A DNA stretch of 64,000 nucleotides from Boswellia sacra. Lineage: Eukaryota; Streptophyta; Magnoliopsida; Sapindales; Burseraceae. Positions 47,690 to 58,208 of this stretch are shown here, piece by piece. Each line of letters begins with the position of its first letter. Position 1 is the first letter of the stretch. A program made the position numbers and the translations under genes. The stretch spans positions 145,469 through 209,468 of the forward strand of contig SNVD02004794.1 of assembly GCA_013180625.2 (NCBI GenBank). The letters run 5' to 3'. The notes below the pieces were generated by a model. It worked only from the letters and a program-made list of their open reading frames with translations. It was not told where the DNA came from and searched no databases.

Positions 47690-49224
47690 CACTACAACAA
47701 AAATGGGATTTCATAACATGCCATGAATGCTGTTGTACGGTTTTCATAGCATTTTCTGAATGTTATAACTGCCCATGCTATGCTTTCTCTATAGCATCCA
47801 TAAAAAATGCTATAAAACAATAGCATTTCATATACCTGTAACAACACTTGAAAAATGTTATCTATAAGTTGTATTTATAGCTTTCTCAAAATGCTATAAT
47901 CTATTTTGAATATTCAATGTTTACATAACATTCATGAATACTATAAAATTATAGCATTTTCATAATGCTATCATTTATTTTTAATTTCCAATGTTTACAT
48001 AACATTCATGAGTGCTATACAATTCTTAGCATTTTCATAATGCTATAATTTATTTTCAATTTTCAATGTTTACATTACATTGATGAATGCTATAAAATCC
48101 ATAACTTGCATATGAATGTTATAATTGCTACCATATCCATGACTTCATAATATATAAAATATATCTTATAACACTAAAAAATGTTATAATATAATTTTTT
48201 TAATTTATTTAATAGCATTCTTCGTTATTGTAAAATTTGTGATTTAATACAATTGGACATTTCAATGATAATATTGTATCATTTCTTAAAAGTTATAAAT
48301 TTTATGTTATTTACCAATATGTACATAATAATTTTTAAATATTTATAAATCATAATAGCTAGGCACATTCACGTACTCATATATATCATGAATTGCTCAA
48401 GTAGAAGTCATCACATATAAATCTAGTATTGAAAATGCGTAATCAACATTCAACTAAACTTTGTTTACATATCAAAGTCCATCTTTCCCAAAGAGTGATA
48501 TCTAAACAAAGAGCTTAACGTAATAACTTGTATCCTAGTCAAAAGCTAGAGTTCCAAAAAATTTGATAGCTTCTTTGTTTCAACTCCCATGGGACCTATG
48601 TCATATGTATATGGCATTGGCTATATCCAAAAGATACTCTATGGCAATAAACCTTCATCCACTTCTTATCATCAACTGCATAGAACATTTGAAAAATTCA
48701 TTAGAAATAATACCTTAATAGGCATTCTTAGAATAATAAGTTTGGAGAAAAGGACAAAATTATTATAAGAAAACTAGGATTATATTTTACTATAAACAAA
48801 ATTATGATTGAATTTTATTTTAAAACTTGGAACCTTGCTTTCATAAACAGTCTCTAGACACTTTTATATACAACTAATTACATATAAAGAATGAAGTGCA
48901 ACCGGGGATAGAAAACTTACCAAGATTAGCAGTCATCTATCATGACGATTGCTTCAGTTGGCCAAGCAACTGAACTTCCTCTAGCATCTTCTATTGTTTC
49001 CATATCAGCACTTGTTCTCCACAATGATACTGAAGGTTGTTTAACATCATCCACCCATACTCTAGAAGCATTTTTTCCAAGAGGAACACAATATAAACAT
49101 GTTCTTAAACATAAATGAAAATAGGGATAGAAGAGAAACTAGTTATGGAGAGTTGAATCTTTGATAATGAAGATGATGACTGTCCAGTTTTTGCAAAAGG
49201 AAAGGAAAACAAAACTCGAGAAAC
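47690..49224 (+). mobile_element. CACTA-like end with TATAGCATT repeats and a small coding remnant
   Basis: Starts CACTACAACAAAAATGGG at 47,690. Subterminal sequence is full of TATAGCATT/AATGCTATA in both orientations. A unit of about 75 bp (ATAATCTATTTTGAATATTC, ending in a TTTACATAACATTCATGAAT part) repeats three times at 47,891-48,115. At about 49,085-48,930 the minus strand reads RVWVDDVKQPSVSLWR, then DARGSSVAWPTEAIVM. This resembles the VAWP-containing C-terminal segment of TNP1/En/Spm-type second-gene proteins, a weak assignment. No matching right end was found, and fragment B starts where this sequence stops. Confidence 0.5.
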
Positions 49225-50896
49225 AAATGCTTCAACTTGCAAATAGGCCTCAAAGATTGTACTTAATTATAACCTAAGGAAAACTTCAAAATAATGCACT
49301 TGATCAAGAATTTTATCTCAAAGATTAGTTTCGCTTCACTTCAATTCCTCAAGTGTGTGTGTGTAGAGCCATTCTCACCTAATCACTTGTAACCCGGATG
49401 AGTTTATGCATAAAAATGAATCATATTTAATAGTGAATATGTGTGTATAAATGAACTCCATAGGCCTAATTTTCAAGTCACTCTCCACTAATGTAGACAT
49501 GCACAACACCAAGAATCAAGTAGGACTTTGTTGTTTCATTCTTTTTAAGCACACTCAAGGGTATAGATCTCTTTTTCTTCTTTTTTCTTCTTTTTTTTCT
49601 CTTTTTTCTTTTTTTTTGTTTTTGTTTTTTTTTTTACTACACTTCCCCTCCCCCACACTTAAACAACACATTGTCCTCAATGTTTAAGTTAGTGGAAGAT
49701 AAGTACAGATTGCTTTTTTTTTCTTTCTTTTTTTTTTTTACAAACACAATAAAACTCACTTGCATTACTCATGACACAACCCAACCTCCTCTAACTTCCC
49801 AAAGCCATAACATAACTCAAAATGTAATCATGAATGATCTACATGCTCATAGGTAAGGGATAAACTGTTTAGAAAAAAAAATTCAATTAAGGTTAGGAAA
49901 TCTTTTAGTGAGTTAACAAAGAAAAAGGCTTATAGAGGCTCAAAGGGGTAACTAAGGATCAATGTCAGTCAAGGTTGGCTATTAAGGCTCAAACAGTCCA
50001 AAGATGGCCTAAATCATTTCCCTAATGTTGCACAATCTAGGATTTCGCCTCGAGTGACCATCAAACAAGTTCTAGAATTCATTGAAATCTGAAGAAACAC
50101 TTAATTACATAAACTTTCTCTAAGTAAACAAATAACTAAGTGATAATGGCTCGGTGCTCAATGTTGTGCAAGGAATCAAAAGTAGAGCAAAAACCAATAT
50201 ACATTTCAAGCACACAAATCCATGCATCATCTATCATTTTCCAATAGTTATTCTTAATTCAATCATGGTGTTATCATTGACCCACAAAATGCAAGAAAAG
50301 AGGTACGTGGCGTTGTTACACCTGAGTCAAAATTGTATATTTCAACAATCCTTAGGACCAGTAGCCGCAGACTTAAGGTTTCCAGCCTATATACCTTTAT
50401 TATGAAAGAACAAAACAAGAAACAAGACACTTCAAACAACATGAAATAAACAAACTACAGATTTATTTAAAAGGAATGCGTTTCAAGGGTTCAAGAAACC
50501 CCATATTCTGCCATTCTAAGTTTTTTTCCACAAATTTCTCTTTTTGAATCGAAACTGATAAAGACAAAACACATAACAACTCTAAATTACATAAAACTAA
50601 ACTTACTCATAAAATAACAAAGTTCAACAAGTCAGCAAATGAAAACAAGTCAGTTAGAATGGGTCTAAAACATTTAAAAGTTAGCCTCCTTATTCTGTCA
50701 TTATGGATTAAAGAGATCCATAATGCGTTTCAAGAGGACTAAAACTTTTTAAGCCACCACTCTAAAAGCCAAGATTAGAAAGTATTACCTGGGGCGAAAG
50801 AAAAAACCTAAAAAATCTCAAAAGAAATGACATAAAAAATCTCAAATAAACACAATAAAAAAACAAACAAAATCGAAGCAAACCAGTAGATAGAGA

Positions 50897-51541
50897 TTAC
50901 AGATGGGGCGTTAAATCTAGTCTACGCCTTTTATTACCTTCTCCAAACCAATCTATCCGAGCCATTATTGGATCAGGTGAATAGACGAATTCTTGTAGTT
51001 TGTCAATTAACTCTCCTGCAGTTGAAGCTGTAACCAGCATTTGCCTCGCTGACGGTGAGATGAAATTTTTTTCTACAGCTTGATCAAGAAAGGACAACAA
51101 ACCATCAAAAAAATTATTAACATTTAACAAACCAATGGGTTTCCAATGGATGTTTAGCTGTGCCCAAGAGGTGATTTGAAATATCTCCTCTAATGTACCA
51201 TAGCCACTAGGCAAAGCTATAAATGCATCGGACTTAACAACCATATGTGCAATACGCTCATGCATGACCTGTAACTCTTCCCCGATTGTGTTACCTACGA
51301 TATCTCGTACAGCTAATGGTTTAAGGACAATGCCAAGAACTCTGCTCCCTATTAGGGATGCAGCTGTTGACACACACCCCATTAACCCAAGACTACCCCC
51401 TCCATAAATCAAATGAATATCCCTCTCAGCTAATGTCCTACCAAGATCAAGAGCTGCTATTGTAAACTCTCCATCTTTACCAAATTGCGATCCGCAAAAT
51501 ACGCATATATTACAGAATCGTCGAATTGGTGTTTTCTCCAT
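50897..51541 (-). CDS. LOG-type cytokinin phosphoribohydrolase homologue, copy B (open reading frame)
   Basis: The only uninterrupted copy, 214 codons, about the length of plant LOG proteins (around 215-220). It starts MEKTPIRRFCNICVFCGSQF and carries [54 protein letters not shown] (conserved Arg) and [10 protein letters not shown] (catalytic Glu). It continues through ISPSARQMLVTASTAGELI to DWFGEGNKRRRLDLTPHL. The catalytic PGGYGTLEE signature is changed to PSGYGTLEE, and two residues (SS) before MHER are missing relative to A and C. No introns. A G-box tandem repeat lies upstream. The Gly-to-Ser change and lack of an LTR make activity doubtful. Confidence 0.85.
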   Translation of the reverse strand: MEKTPIRRFCNICVFCGSQFGKDGEFTIAALDLGRTLAERDIHLIYGGGSLGLMGCVSTAASLIGSRVLGIVLKPLAVRDIVGNTIGEELQVMHERIAHMVVKSDAFIALPSGYGTLEEIFQITSWAQLNIHWKPIGLLNVNNFFDGLLSFLDQAVEKNFISPSARQMLVTASTAGELIDKLQEFVYSPDPIMARIDWFGEGNKRRRLDLTPHL

Positions 51542-51714
51542 TTCTACAAGGGTTCTAACCTTGTGTAAGACAATGATGCACGTTAAGTATTATGCTATTC
51601 AAGTGCAAGACAGGTTATAAAATGACATTTGAAAATATGCAAAATGGATATATACACACGTAAAACTCTCAAATTTGACACATGGGGACATAATTTCGGT
51701 GGGGTTGCTCGATG

Positions 51715-51880
51715 CAGATTTATCGCCCCAAGATTTGAAAAAATGAGATATGCTTTCGGCGGGGTTTGACAAAACTTACACACTTGTCTTCTACGTGAAG
51801 CATGAAAAATAGAAATATACTTTCGGCGGGGTTTGACAAAACCGCTACACTTGTCTCCCACGTGAAGCATGAAAAGTTTG
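51715..51880 (-). promoter_or_regulatory. G-box tandem repeats upstream of LOG copy B
   Basis: Two clear 67-bp units with TTTCGGCGGGGTTTGACAAA and one degenerate unit. One CACGTG core survives (51,859-51,864). The other is TACGTG near 51,792. Confidence 0.55.
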
Positions 51881-52072
51881 ACTTATCTCCTACTTTGAAT
51901 TTATGAAACGCTGCGTGGTTTGTCAAAACTAAAAGATACACAATAAAAAATGACTAAATAATAATAATAACATGATAAGCAATGAGGAAAAAAGAAAGAA
52001 GAAAGAAAAAAATAGTGATAAAAAAACATAAGAGAGAAACAACAATATGAAAAATTCCCGAATAATTGTGGC

Positions 52073-52320
52073 TCACATCTTTCCATCCAGTTTTCTTGCA
52101 AACTGGCAAACAGGATCATTTAGAGTTAGATTTCCTGGACTATATTGTTGATATTCCGTTCGGAATTGTGTCCACAATTTCATCAGTTCTCTTTGCACTA
52201 ATCCACAAGAATGATTCTCAATAGTCAGTAAGATATTATCTAACGATTCTTTACTCAGTCCATCCTTGATGAACTGTAACTTATCTTCCCTATTTTTAGA
52301 CACAAATCCTAAAGAACGAC
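52073..52320 (-). pseudogene. Cys-rich ORF, truncated copy B
   Basis: Only the C-terminal part remains: NREDKLQFIKDGLSKESLDN, HSCGLVQRELMKLWTQFR, and NDPVCQFARKLDGKM. The cysteine cluster and N-terminus are lost at the fragment edge near 52,320. Confidence 0.7.
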
Positions 52321-52346
52321 ATTTTTAGACACAAATCCTAAAGAAC
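52292..52346 (+). repeat. 26-bp direct duplication at the edge of fragment B
   Basis: ATTTTTAGACACAAATCCTA plus AAGAAC occurs at 52,292-52,317 and again at 52,321-52,346, separated by GAC. The first copy belongs to the element, the second lies outside it, as from repair synthesis at a break. Confidence 0.85.
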
Positions 52347-53414
52347 ACCAGATTTCAACATCAATCGTATGAAAAGTTCATTGGCAGCTGCTAGAAGATC
52401 TGAATCGGGCAGAAGTCAAGTAGAAGGTATTTTCATTATCTTTAATTAGTTGAAATAGTTAGGTTTTCATTCATTTCTAATTTTGATGCTTTCTCCTCTT
52501 TTTTGTTGTTTGTCGCCACTCTTATATGTGCCTCCATCAATTTCTTCGATTCCAGATGGGCCTTGCTTGCTGCCTGCAAACGCTACGCTTCATGTAGTGG
52601 TTGGGGGATTCGGCGTCGATGACAACAATGAGGTAAAGTTGCTCGAGCTTTTATTGCAGCAGAAAACGAAACCTCATAATCTCTCATAATTAAACAATGC
52701 TAAGAGTTCATCCGCAAACTTCGCTTTTTCTGTATTTAACAATAAGGTAATATGATTCTTTCGTTTGACTACAAGAATTTTTGAATATTAAATTAAGAAA
52801 ACAAGCCAACTTTGATTGCTTTAATATTAAAAGTAACTTATTCATGATTAATTTACTATGCCTTTAAAGCAATCTGCGGCATGGTTAATTTAATTAATAT
52901 AATCACACTAGCTAACTTCCGTTGCTTGCATTAATATCTATTTTAATATTCAAAAGTTAGAAATAGCAACAATGGTGTTATGTGTCTATAGTAATAATAA
53001 TCAATGCATGGCATAGCCCATTTGGCATCTCTTAGCAATTATATAATTTATATTAATTAGCTAACGATGAGCATGACAAAAAATCAATAGAAAGTTTGAG
53101 TGAAATACTGAAAAAAGAAGTAAAAAATAGAACAGTTAACTTTCAATTGGAATTTTTTGTATATTATTGCATATCAATTTTATTTCAATTATTAATTTAT
53201 TTGTTATCTTTACTTCAATTTAGTTTCTGATTTAGATTATTGATTATAAAGTACTCATCTCTTGTCATGTCATCAATTGCTGCCAATTAACTTCTCTTTA
53301 TCTCTTGATTGATTGATAATTAAAGTACCTGTTTCTACCCTTTATACGCCCTTTTTGATTGATTAATATCTTTACATTTGTGCTTTTAAATGTACACAAT
53401 GCATGTTGGTATGT
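52347..53414 (+). other. Unassigned region with possible captured exons
   Basis: Between fragment B and element C. 52,352-52,416 can be read MKSSLAAARRSESGRSQVEG followed by a GT-AT-rich intron-like stretch. 52,555-52,635 can be read IPDGPCLLPANATLHVVVGG then FGVDDNNE before GGTAAAG. These look like exon pieces but I cannot name a family. The rest (52,740-53,414) is AT-rich without features. Confidence 0.3.
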
Positions 53415-53419
53415 ACTTT
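53415..53419 (+). repeat. Target-site duplication of element C, left copy
   Basis: ACTTT directly before the LTR start TGATAGGTGTC. The same ACTTT follows the 3' LTR at 62,631-62,635. Confidence 0.9.
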
Positions 53420-54831
53420 TGATAGGTGTCTATTTACGTATTACTTTTATATCAATTCGTCCATGTTTCTTTGCTATATTCCTTGGTATTTTTATGTTTT
53501 TGTGTGGTTTTGATGTTTGTAGGAGTTTTGGAGCAACTTGCACAAAAATGGAGTAAAACCCTTCATTTTCACCTCTGCTAGTCAACCATCTTCTCGGATT
53601 TAATTGTATTGATATACAATGAACCCGATGACATATTATATACCGTTGGAAAGCTCTCGAAGTCTATTTTCTGGAGAAATTTACGGTTTATAAATCCATT
53701 CAGTGTACCAAAAGTTGTAATCAAAACAGTGTGAGATGTATAGAAATATAATTCCACAAGTCACTGTAGCATGTATAATACGGGCACTGTAGCAAGTTCA
53801 CTGTAGCAGAGTATTTAAACACATTTTAGGGTTTTATTTTCATAACTTGAAGAGGGGAGAACGTGGTGGAGGCTGAAGCTCTGGAATTCTTTCATCTCTT
53901 GGAGTTCTTGAAGGAGAAAGGAAGCTTGGAAAGAGGAAGAACTACAATCCAAAGAGAATTACATCAAATTTGCTAAGTTTTTCCCTTCCCTTTCATTTTC
54001 TGGAATGTCTCCATGTTGTATTGTATTTACCACTTTCTTAAACATGTGTAACTGAATCTGAATTGGTTGAGGGTGATTTCAAAGCCCCTGATATGGTTTT
54101 TGTGAGTTGATTGTGCAAGAAGTTGTTATCCAATTCTCTAATTGAAGTTGCTTGTATTTTCCCATGTTTAATGCTTATGATTGCTTGCTGGATTATATTT
54201 GGGTGGCCAACTGAATATAATCTGGATATTGTCTATTGCTAGACTAGAAATCTTGATCCGTAATTGTCTTGATTTCTAATCATTAGTAGCAAAATTGTGA
54301 TCAGAGATTGCAATTGGAGAATATAACCTAAGTTAAATAATCCGAGCTTGTGTGTTGATTGCTTAGATCAACCTATCTTTCTTATCATAATGCATCCATT
54401 GAATTAAACTCAGAGAGCTTGTTCTAGGTTGTTTAATGGATAGAGATTAAATAAAGAGCTTGTTTTATTTAACAACAAAGTAAGGAAAGATTGGGATAAC
54501 AGAGCTTGTTGTTTATCTACGGTTGATAACTTCAATGCTGTAATTGGATTACAATTCTATGTTAATTCACAAATTCATATCTTGTGGCAGAGAATGAACT
54601 CTTAACCAAGTGTCTCCCATTGATTTTTCATTCAAATTTACTTTCTGTTTTGTATTCTTTACTTGCATTCTTATTTCATTTAGTAAATCATTCAACAAAA
54701 ATCCCCCCTGTTTAGTTTATTGTTGCTGGAAATAACAAATTCCATTAGAATCAATCCTCGTGGGAACGATATCTTACTTATCACTTTATTACTTGTGCGA
54801 CTAGTATACTTTGCTAGTTTCGAACGCATCA
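53420..54831 (+). repeat. 5' LTR of element C
   Basis: Starts TGATAGGTGTC, ends GAACGCATCA. Three ACTGTAGCA copies (about 53,762-53,810) precede TATTTAAA at 53,812-53,819, the likely TATA box. It is the same family as element A's LTR in inverted orientation. Confidence 0.95.
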
Positions 54832-54837
54832 AGTTTT

Positions 54838-54856
54838 TGGCGCCGTTGCCGGGGAT
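54838..54856 (+). promoter_or_regulatory. Primer-binding site (tRNA-Asp) of element C
   Basis: TGGCGCCGTTGCCGGGGAT, complementary to the 3' end of tRNA-Asp, six bases after the LTR. Confidence 0.95.
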
Positions 54857-54945
54857 TGATTTTCTAATCGATTTGTTATTTTGTTTTCATTGTTGATTCA
54901 TATTTTCTTTGTTTTTTCTTTTCTGATTGTTTGTGTTTAGACAAC

Positions 54946-55668
54946 ATGGCAGTAAACTTCTATCAATTCAGTAGCGGATTTGAGCCACAAGTACCATGGA
55001 GAGTAAATGAGGTAAGCACTCCGAACATTGAATAACAACTTTCTGAGCTAACCTCTCTTGTGAAAAACATGGCTGTAGGAGATATGCAAAAATCTTATGA
55101 ATGTGGGATATATTCTACGATGGGGCATCCAATCGACATGTATCCAACTTTACAAGAAGAATATATGGAACAAGCCAATGCCATGGGTGGATTTCCAGGA
55201 CAAACGAGGCAATGGTATGATCCTTTCTCTAGCACTCACAATGCTGGATGGGAAGATCAACGTAATTTCAGTTACTGGAATCATCAACCAATCACTCCAA
55301 ATGTGATACCAAATCGGCCACAAGGTTTCAATCAACCTAGAGTGCAGCAACCTTTTCAAATGCAACCACCACCAATGCCACATCCAGCACCGCAACCAGC
55401 TTCACAAAACTCAGGTATGTCTCTCCAGGACAGTGTTAATGCACTTGCCACTAACACAATGCAATTCCAGCAGGAAACTGGGGCAAGTATCCAAAACCTG
55501 GCAAATCAAATGGGACAATTGGCAACTAGCATGAGCAAATTCGAGGGCCAAGGCTCAGAAGAATTATCTTGTCAAACGGTGATCAATCCAAGAGAGAATT
55601 CTTGTGCGATAACTTTGCAAAATAAAGAGCAATTAGATGTCCTGCCAAAGAAATCACAAACTGATTAA
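54946..55668 (+). pseudogene. gag: Truncated gag of element C
   Basis: The frame starts MAVNFYQFSSGFEPQVPWRV and reaches a TAA near 55,033 where A has His. It reopens at 55,060 and has a degraded zinc-knuckle segment CGIYSTMGHPIDMYPTLQ, in which Cys residues seen in A are replaced by Tyr, and a Gln/Pro-rich tail to 55,668. The whole capsid part present in A (FHGFAGED to DAASGG) is absent. The deletion joins the leader (GTGTTTAG) to the codons before this Met. Confidence 0.85.
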
Positions 55669-55689
55669 GGAGATGACACCACTTCCACC

Positions 55690-56349
55690 ATGAACAAAAC
55701 ACTGACTTCTCAGGTAAATCCTATAACTCCCATTCCTTCATATGTTTCTCCTCCACTTTTTCCTAGTAGATTTGCACAATCGAAGGAGAAACAAGAACAA
55801 GAAATCCTGGAAACTTCTCACAAAATCGAGGTAAATATACCAATTCTGGATGCTATTGAGCAAGTACCTCGTTGTACAAAATTTCTCAAGGAGTTATGCA
55901 CCAACAAGAGAAAGTTGAAGGGAAATGAGAAAGTAAGTGTGGGGGAAAATGTTTCAGCAGTATTGCAAAGAAAAATTCCTCCAAAATGCAAAGATCCAGT
56001 TACGTTCATCATTCCATGCACCATTGGTAAAACCAAGTTTATGTTAGATTTAGAAGCATCTATTAACATCATGCCATATTCTATTTATGCTTCTTTAAAT
56101 CTTGGACTTTTTGCGGAAACTGGTATTACCATTCAGCTTGCTGATCATTTTAATGCATATCCCAAAAGAGTTGTGGAAGATGTGCTTGTGCAGGTGAATC
56201 AATTGTTTTTCCCAGTAGACTTTTATGTTCTTGAAATAGAGGATGAGACATCTCCTAATCCAATACCGATTCTTATAGGGAGACCATTCTCGAAAACTGC
56301 TAGAACCAAGATTGATGTTCATGATGGCACTCTCACCATAGTGTTTTGA
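55690..56349 (+). pseudogene. Aspartic protease region of element C
   Basis: VSVGENVSAVLQRKIPPKCK is identical to A. The active-site motif reads MLDLEAS instead of MLDLGAS, so the conserved Gly is lost. ILIGRPFSKTARTKIDVHDG follows. Three codons (ERA in A) are missing before MLDL. Confidence 0.8.
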
Positions 56350-56449
56350 TGGCAGGTATACTGTTTTTAATATTTTGTGAGAATGAAGGTACTCTAATGA
56401 CTTACATTCTGTTTTTTGCAGTTGACGTTATTGATTATTTGCCACAACA

Positions 56450-56955
56450 ATGTTTGAGTTAACTCGCAAGAATGGAGTGGATGTTGCCATTAGTGAACAC
56501 ATAAGGATAGAAAGTTTCAAAGAACCAAGAAAGCTGATACAAGTGTCTAAAGAAGTGGAGGAAGCTGTGACAAGCTTGGATGAGACTATAGCTATCACCA
56601 CAAATAGGTATGATGTTTCATACATTGAATTGCCTTTATCTAATGAGAAACTTCTTCCTTCTGTGATGAAAGCCAATACTTGGAGCTTAAGTCACTTCCA
56701 GATCATTTGAATTATGGATTCTTGGGTGAGAATGATACTTTGCGAGTTAAAATGGAAATGGGCCTTGCACGAATAAAAGAAGATAAACTCGTCCGAATAC
56801 TTACAGATCACAAAATAGCTATTGAGTGGACAATTGTTGAAATCCAAGGCCCATCCAAATGCATTGACCGTATCTTGTTAGAAGAGGGATCCAAGCCCAT
56901 TAGAGAAGCACAACGGAAATTGGATCCTCCCATGATGGAACCAACGTCGGGCTAA
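56450..56955 (+). pseudogene. Spacer before RT and deletion junction in element C
   Basis: MFELTRKNGVDVAISEHIRI and SLDETIAITTNRYDVSYIEL match A. After a frameshift near 56,690 come LPDHLNYGFLGENDTL and KPIREAQRKLDPPMME, which in A runs into RT. Here it ends at about 56,940 and sequence homologous to A's post-integrase region begins (AACGTCGGGCTAAGGACGTT). RT, RNase H and integrase are absent. Confidence 0.85.
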
Positions 56956-57430
56956 GGACGTTAAACCAAGCGCTTATTGGGATGCAACCCAATGTTTTTG
57001 AAAAATAAAAAAAAAAGAAGAAAAAAATAAAAGGAGATAATTAATGATCGATTTTTGTGTCTCAAGGAGATCCTTTCGTAGGCCATCAAATGGGATCCAG
57101 GTTTTAATCTCTCTTTCCATCTGTCGCTCCTTTGTTTTTAAATTTATTTTTTGTTTTTTTTTTTTTGTTTTTTTTTTTACTTGTTTTTGACTTTTGTTTG
57201 CTATTGTTTTGTTATCTCTTTTATGTGTCTTTAGTTTCGTTTTTGCTCTTTTCTTTTCCTTTCTTTTGTTTAATTTGATTACTCTGTGCTTTGAGCTCAT
57301 TTGTGCAGCAGTTTGTGGAAACATCCAAACGGAAGTTGAAGTCATTCGCCAAAGGTTTGAAACGTGCATATCTTGGAGAAAAACAAACCCGATCGCATTA
57401 TCGGTAATATCTCTTCGTTTCTCCTCTTCA
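56956..57430 (+). other. Post-pol motif and T-rich tract of element C
   Basis: AAACCAAGCGCTTATTGGGA at about 56,964 is the conserved motif also seen in A. T-rich sequence follows to about 57,300. No gene. Confidence 0.6.
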
Positions 57431-57985
57431 ATGGATGCCGATATCTTTCTGTCGAACCTTCGTAAATATTTCCCTTCACTTCCTCAAAATGCTGTGTTTA
57501 AAATTTATAAAGTACGGATGACTAGACTTTGGGCGTTGATGCTCCTAAATGTGCCTGCTTATATCCGATGGCTTATCGAAGCCAAGGTGAGATTGTCCGG
57601 TGAGCCGGACATTAATCTCGCAAAATACATGCCTGGTCTAGGAAAGAGCTACTACGCCAAGAGGCGAAGAGCGAAAAGGTTACAAGTATGTTATAAATGT
57701 GCTAGATGGAATTGTACCCAGACTTGTCGTTCATTAGGTTTTGCGTCCAGGAATAGAGAAGATAAACTTTCATTTATTAAGAATGGTTTGAGTAATGAGT
57801 CGCTGGATAATGTTTTGTTAACTCTCGAGTCACATTCTTGTGGACTTTTTTCAGCGTGAATTGCTTAATCTATGGACACAATTTCGTGATGAATTGCAGT
57901 GTTATAGTCTAGGGAATCTGACTAAAAACGACCTGTTTGCCAGTTTATAAGAAAACTGGATGGGAAGCAAATCCCCGACTCATAG
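57431..57985 (+). pseudogene. Cys-rich ORF of unknown function, copy C (most complete)
   Basis: The best copy of the unidentified protein, open from an ATG at 57,431 to 57,859. It begins MDADIFLSNLRKYFPSLPQN, then VFKIYKVRMTRLWALMLLN, IRWLIEAKVRLSGEPDINLA, YMPGLGKSYYAKRRRAKRLQ and the cluster VCYKCARWNCTQTCRSLGF. One inserted T in a T-run near 57,849 shifts the frame. The remaining homologous sequence extends to a TAG at 57,983-57,985, giving an ancestral length near 180 residues. No signal peptide or membrane segment is apparent, which argues against an envelope protein. Function unknown. Confidence 0.65.
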
Positions 57986-58208
57986 AAGGCGTTTCAGCCG
58001 TTACTGGACGTAAAACCAGAGGAAGATGTGAGCCACAATCACACTACTTGTATATTTGAATGTGTGTTGTTGTTGTCGAATTTTATTTCTTTCTTGTTTC
58101 GTTTGATCTGATTATCAATGTTGTTTTTGTGTTGTTGTTTTTTGTTGATTTTGTTTGTTTTAATTTCAAGTTTTCTTTTTGACAAACCAGATGACTACCC
58201 CATGATAT

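Larger units (their letters stand above)
49225..52320 (-). mobile_element. Fragment B: LTR-less piece of an A-type element
   Basis: From 49,225 to 52,320 the sequence aligns collinearly with element A from about 36,612 to 39,720 (3' non-coding region, LOG, G-box repeats, end of the Cys-rich ORF). It contains no LTR, PBS, gag or pol. Both edges are abrupt. The right edge coincides with a 26-bp direct duplication. It is more diverged from A than A's LTRs are from each other. Confidence 0.85.

Noticed and set aside
34730..47690. One CACTA element spanning 34,730 to about 47,690
   Set aside because: The terminus at 47,690 has the same orientation as that at 34,730 and a different sequence and subterminal repeat, so the two are not a pair.
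57431..57985. Envelope-like protein in the env position
   Set aside because: No signal peptide, no hydrophobic segments and a cysteine cluster not expected of env-like Athila proteins. I leave it as unknown.
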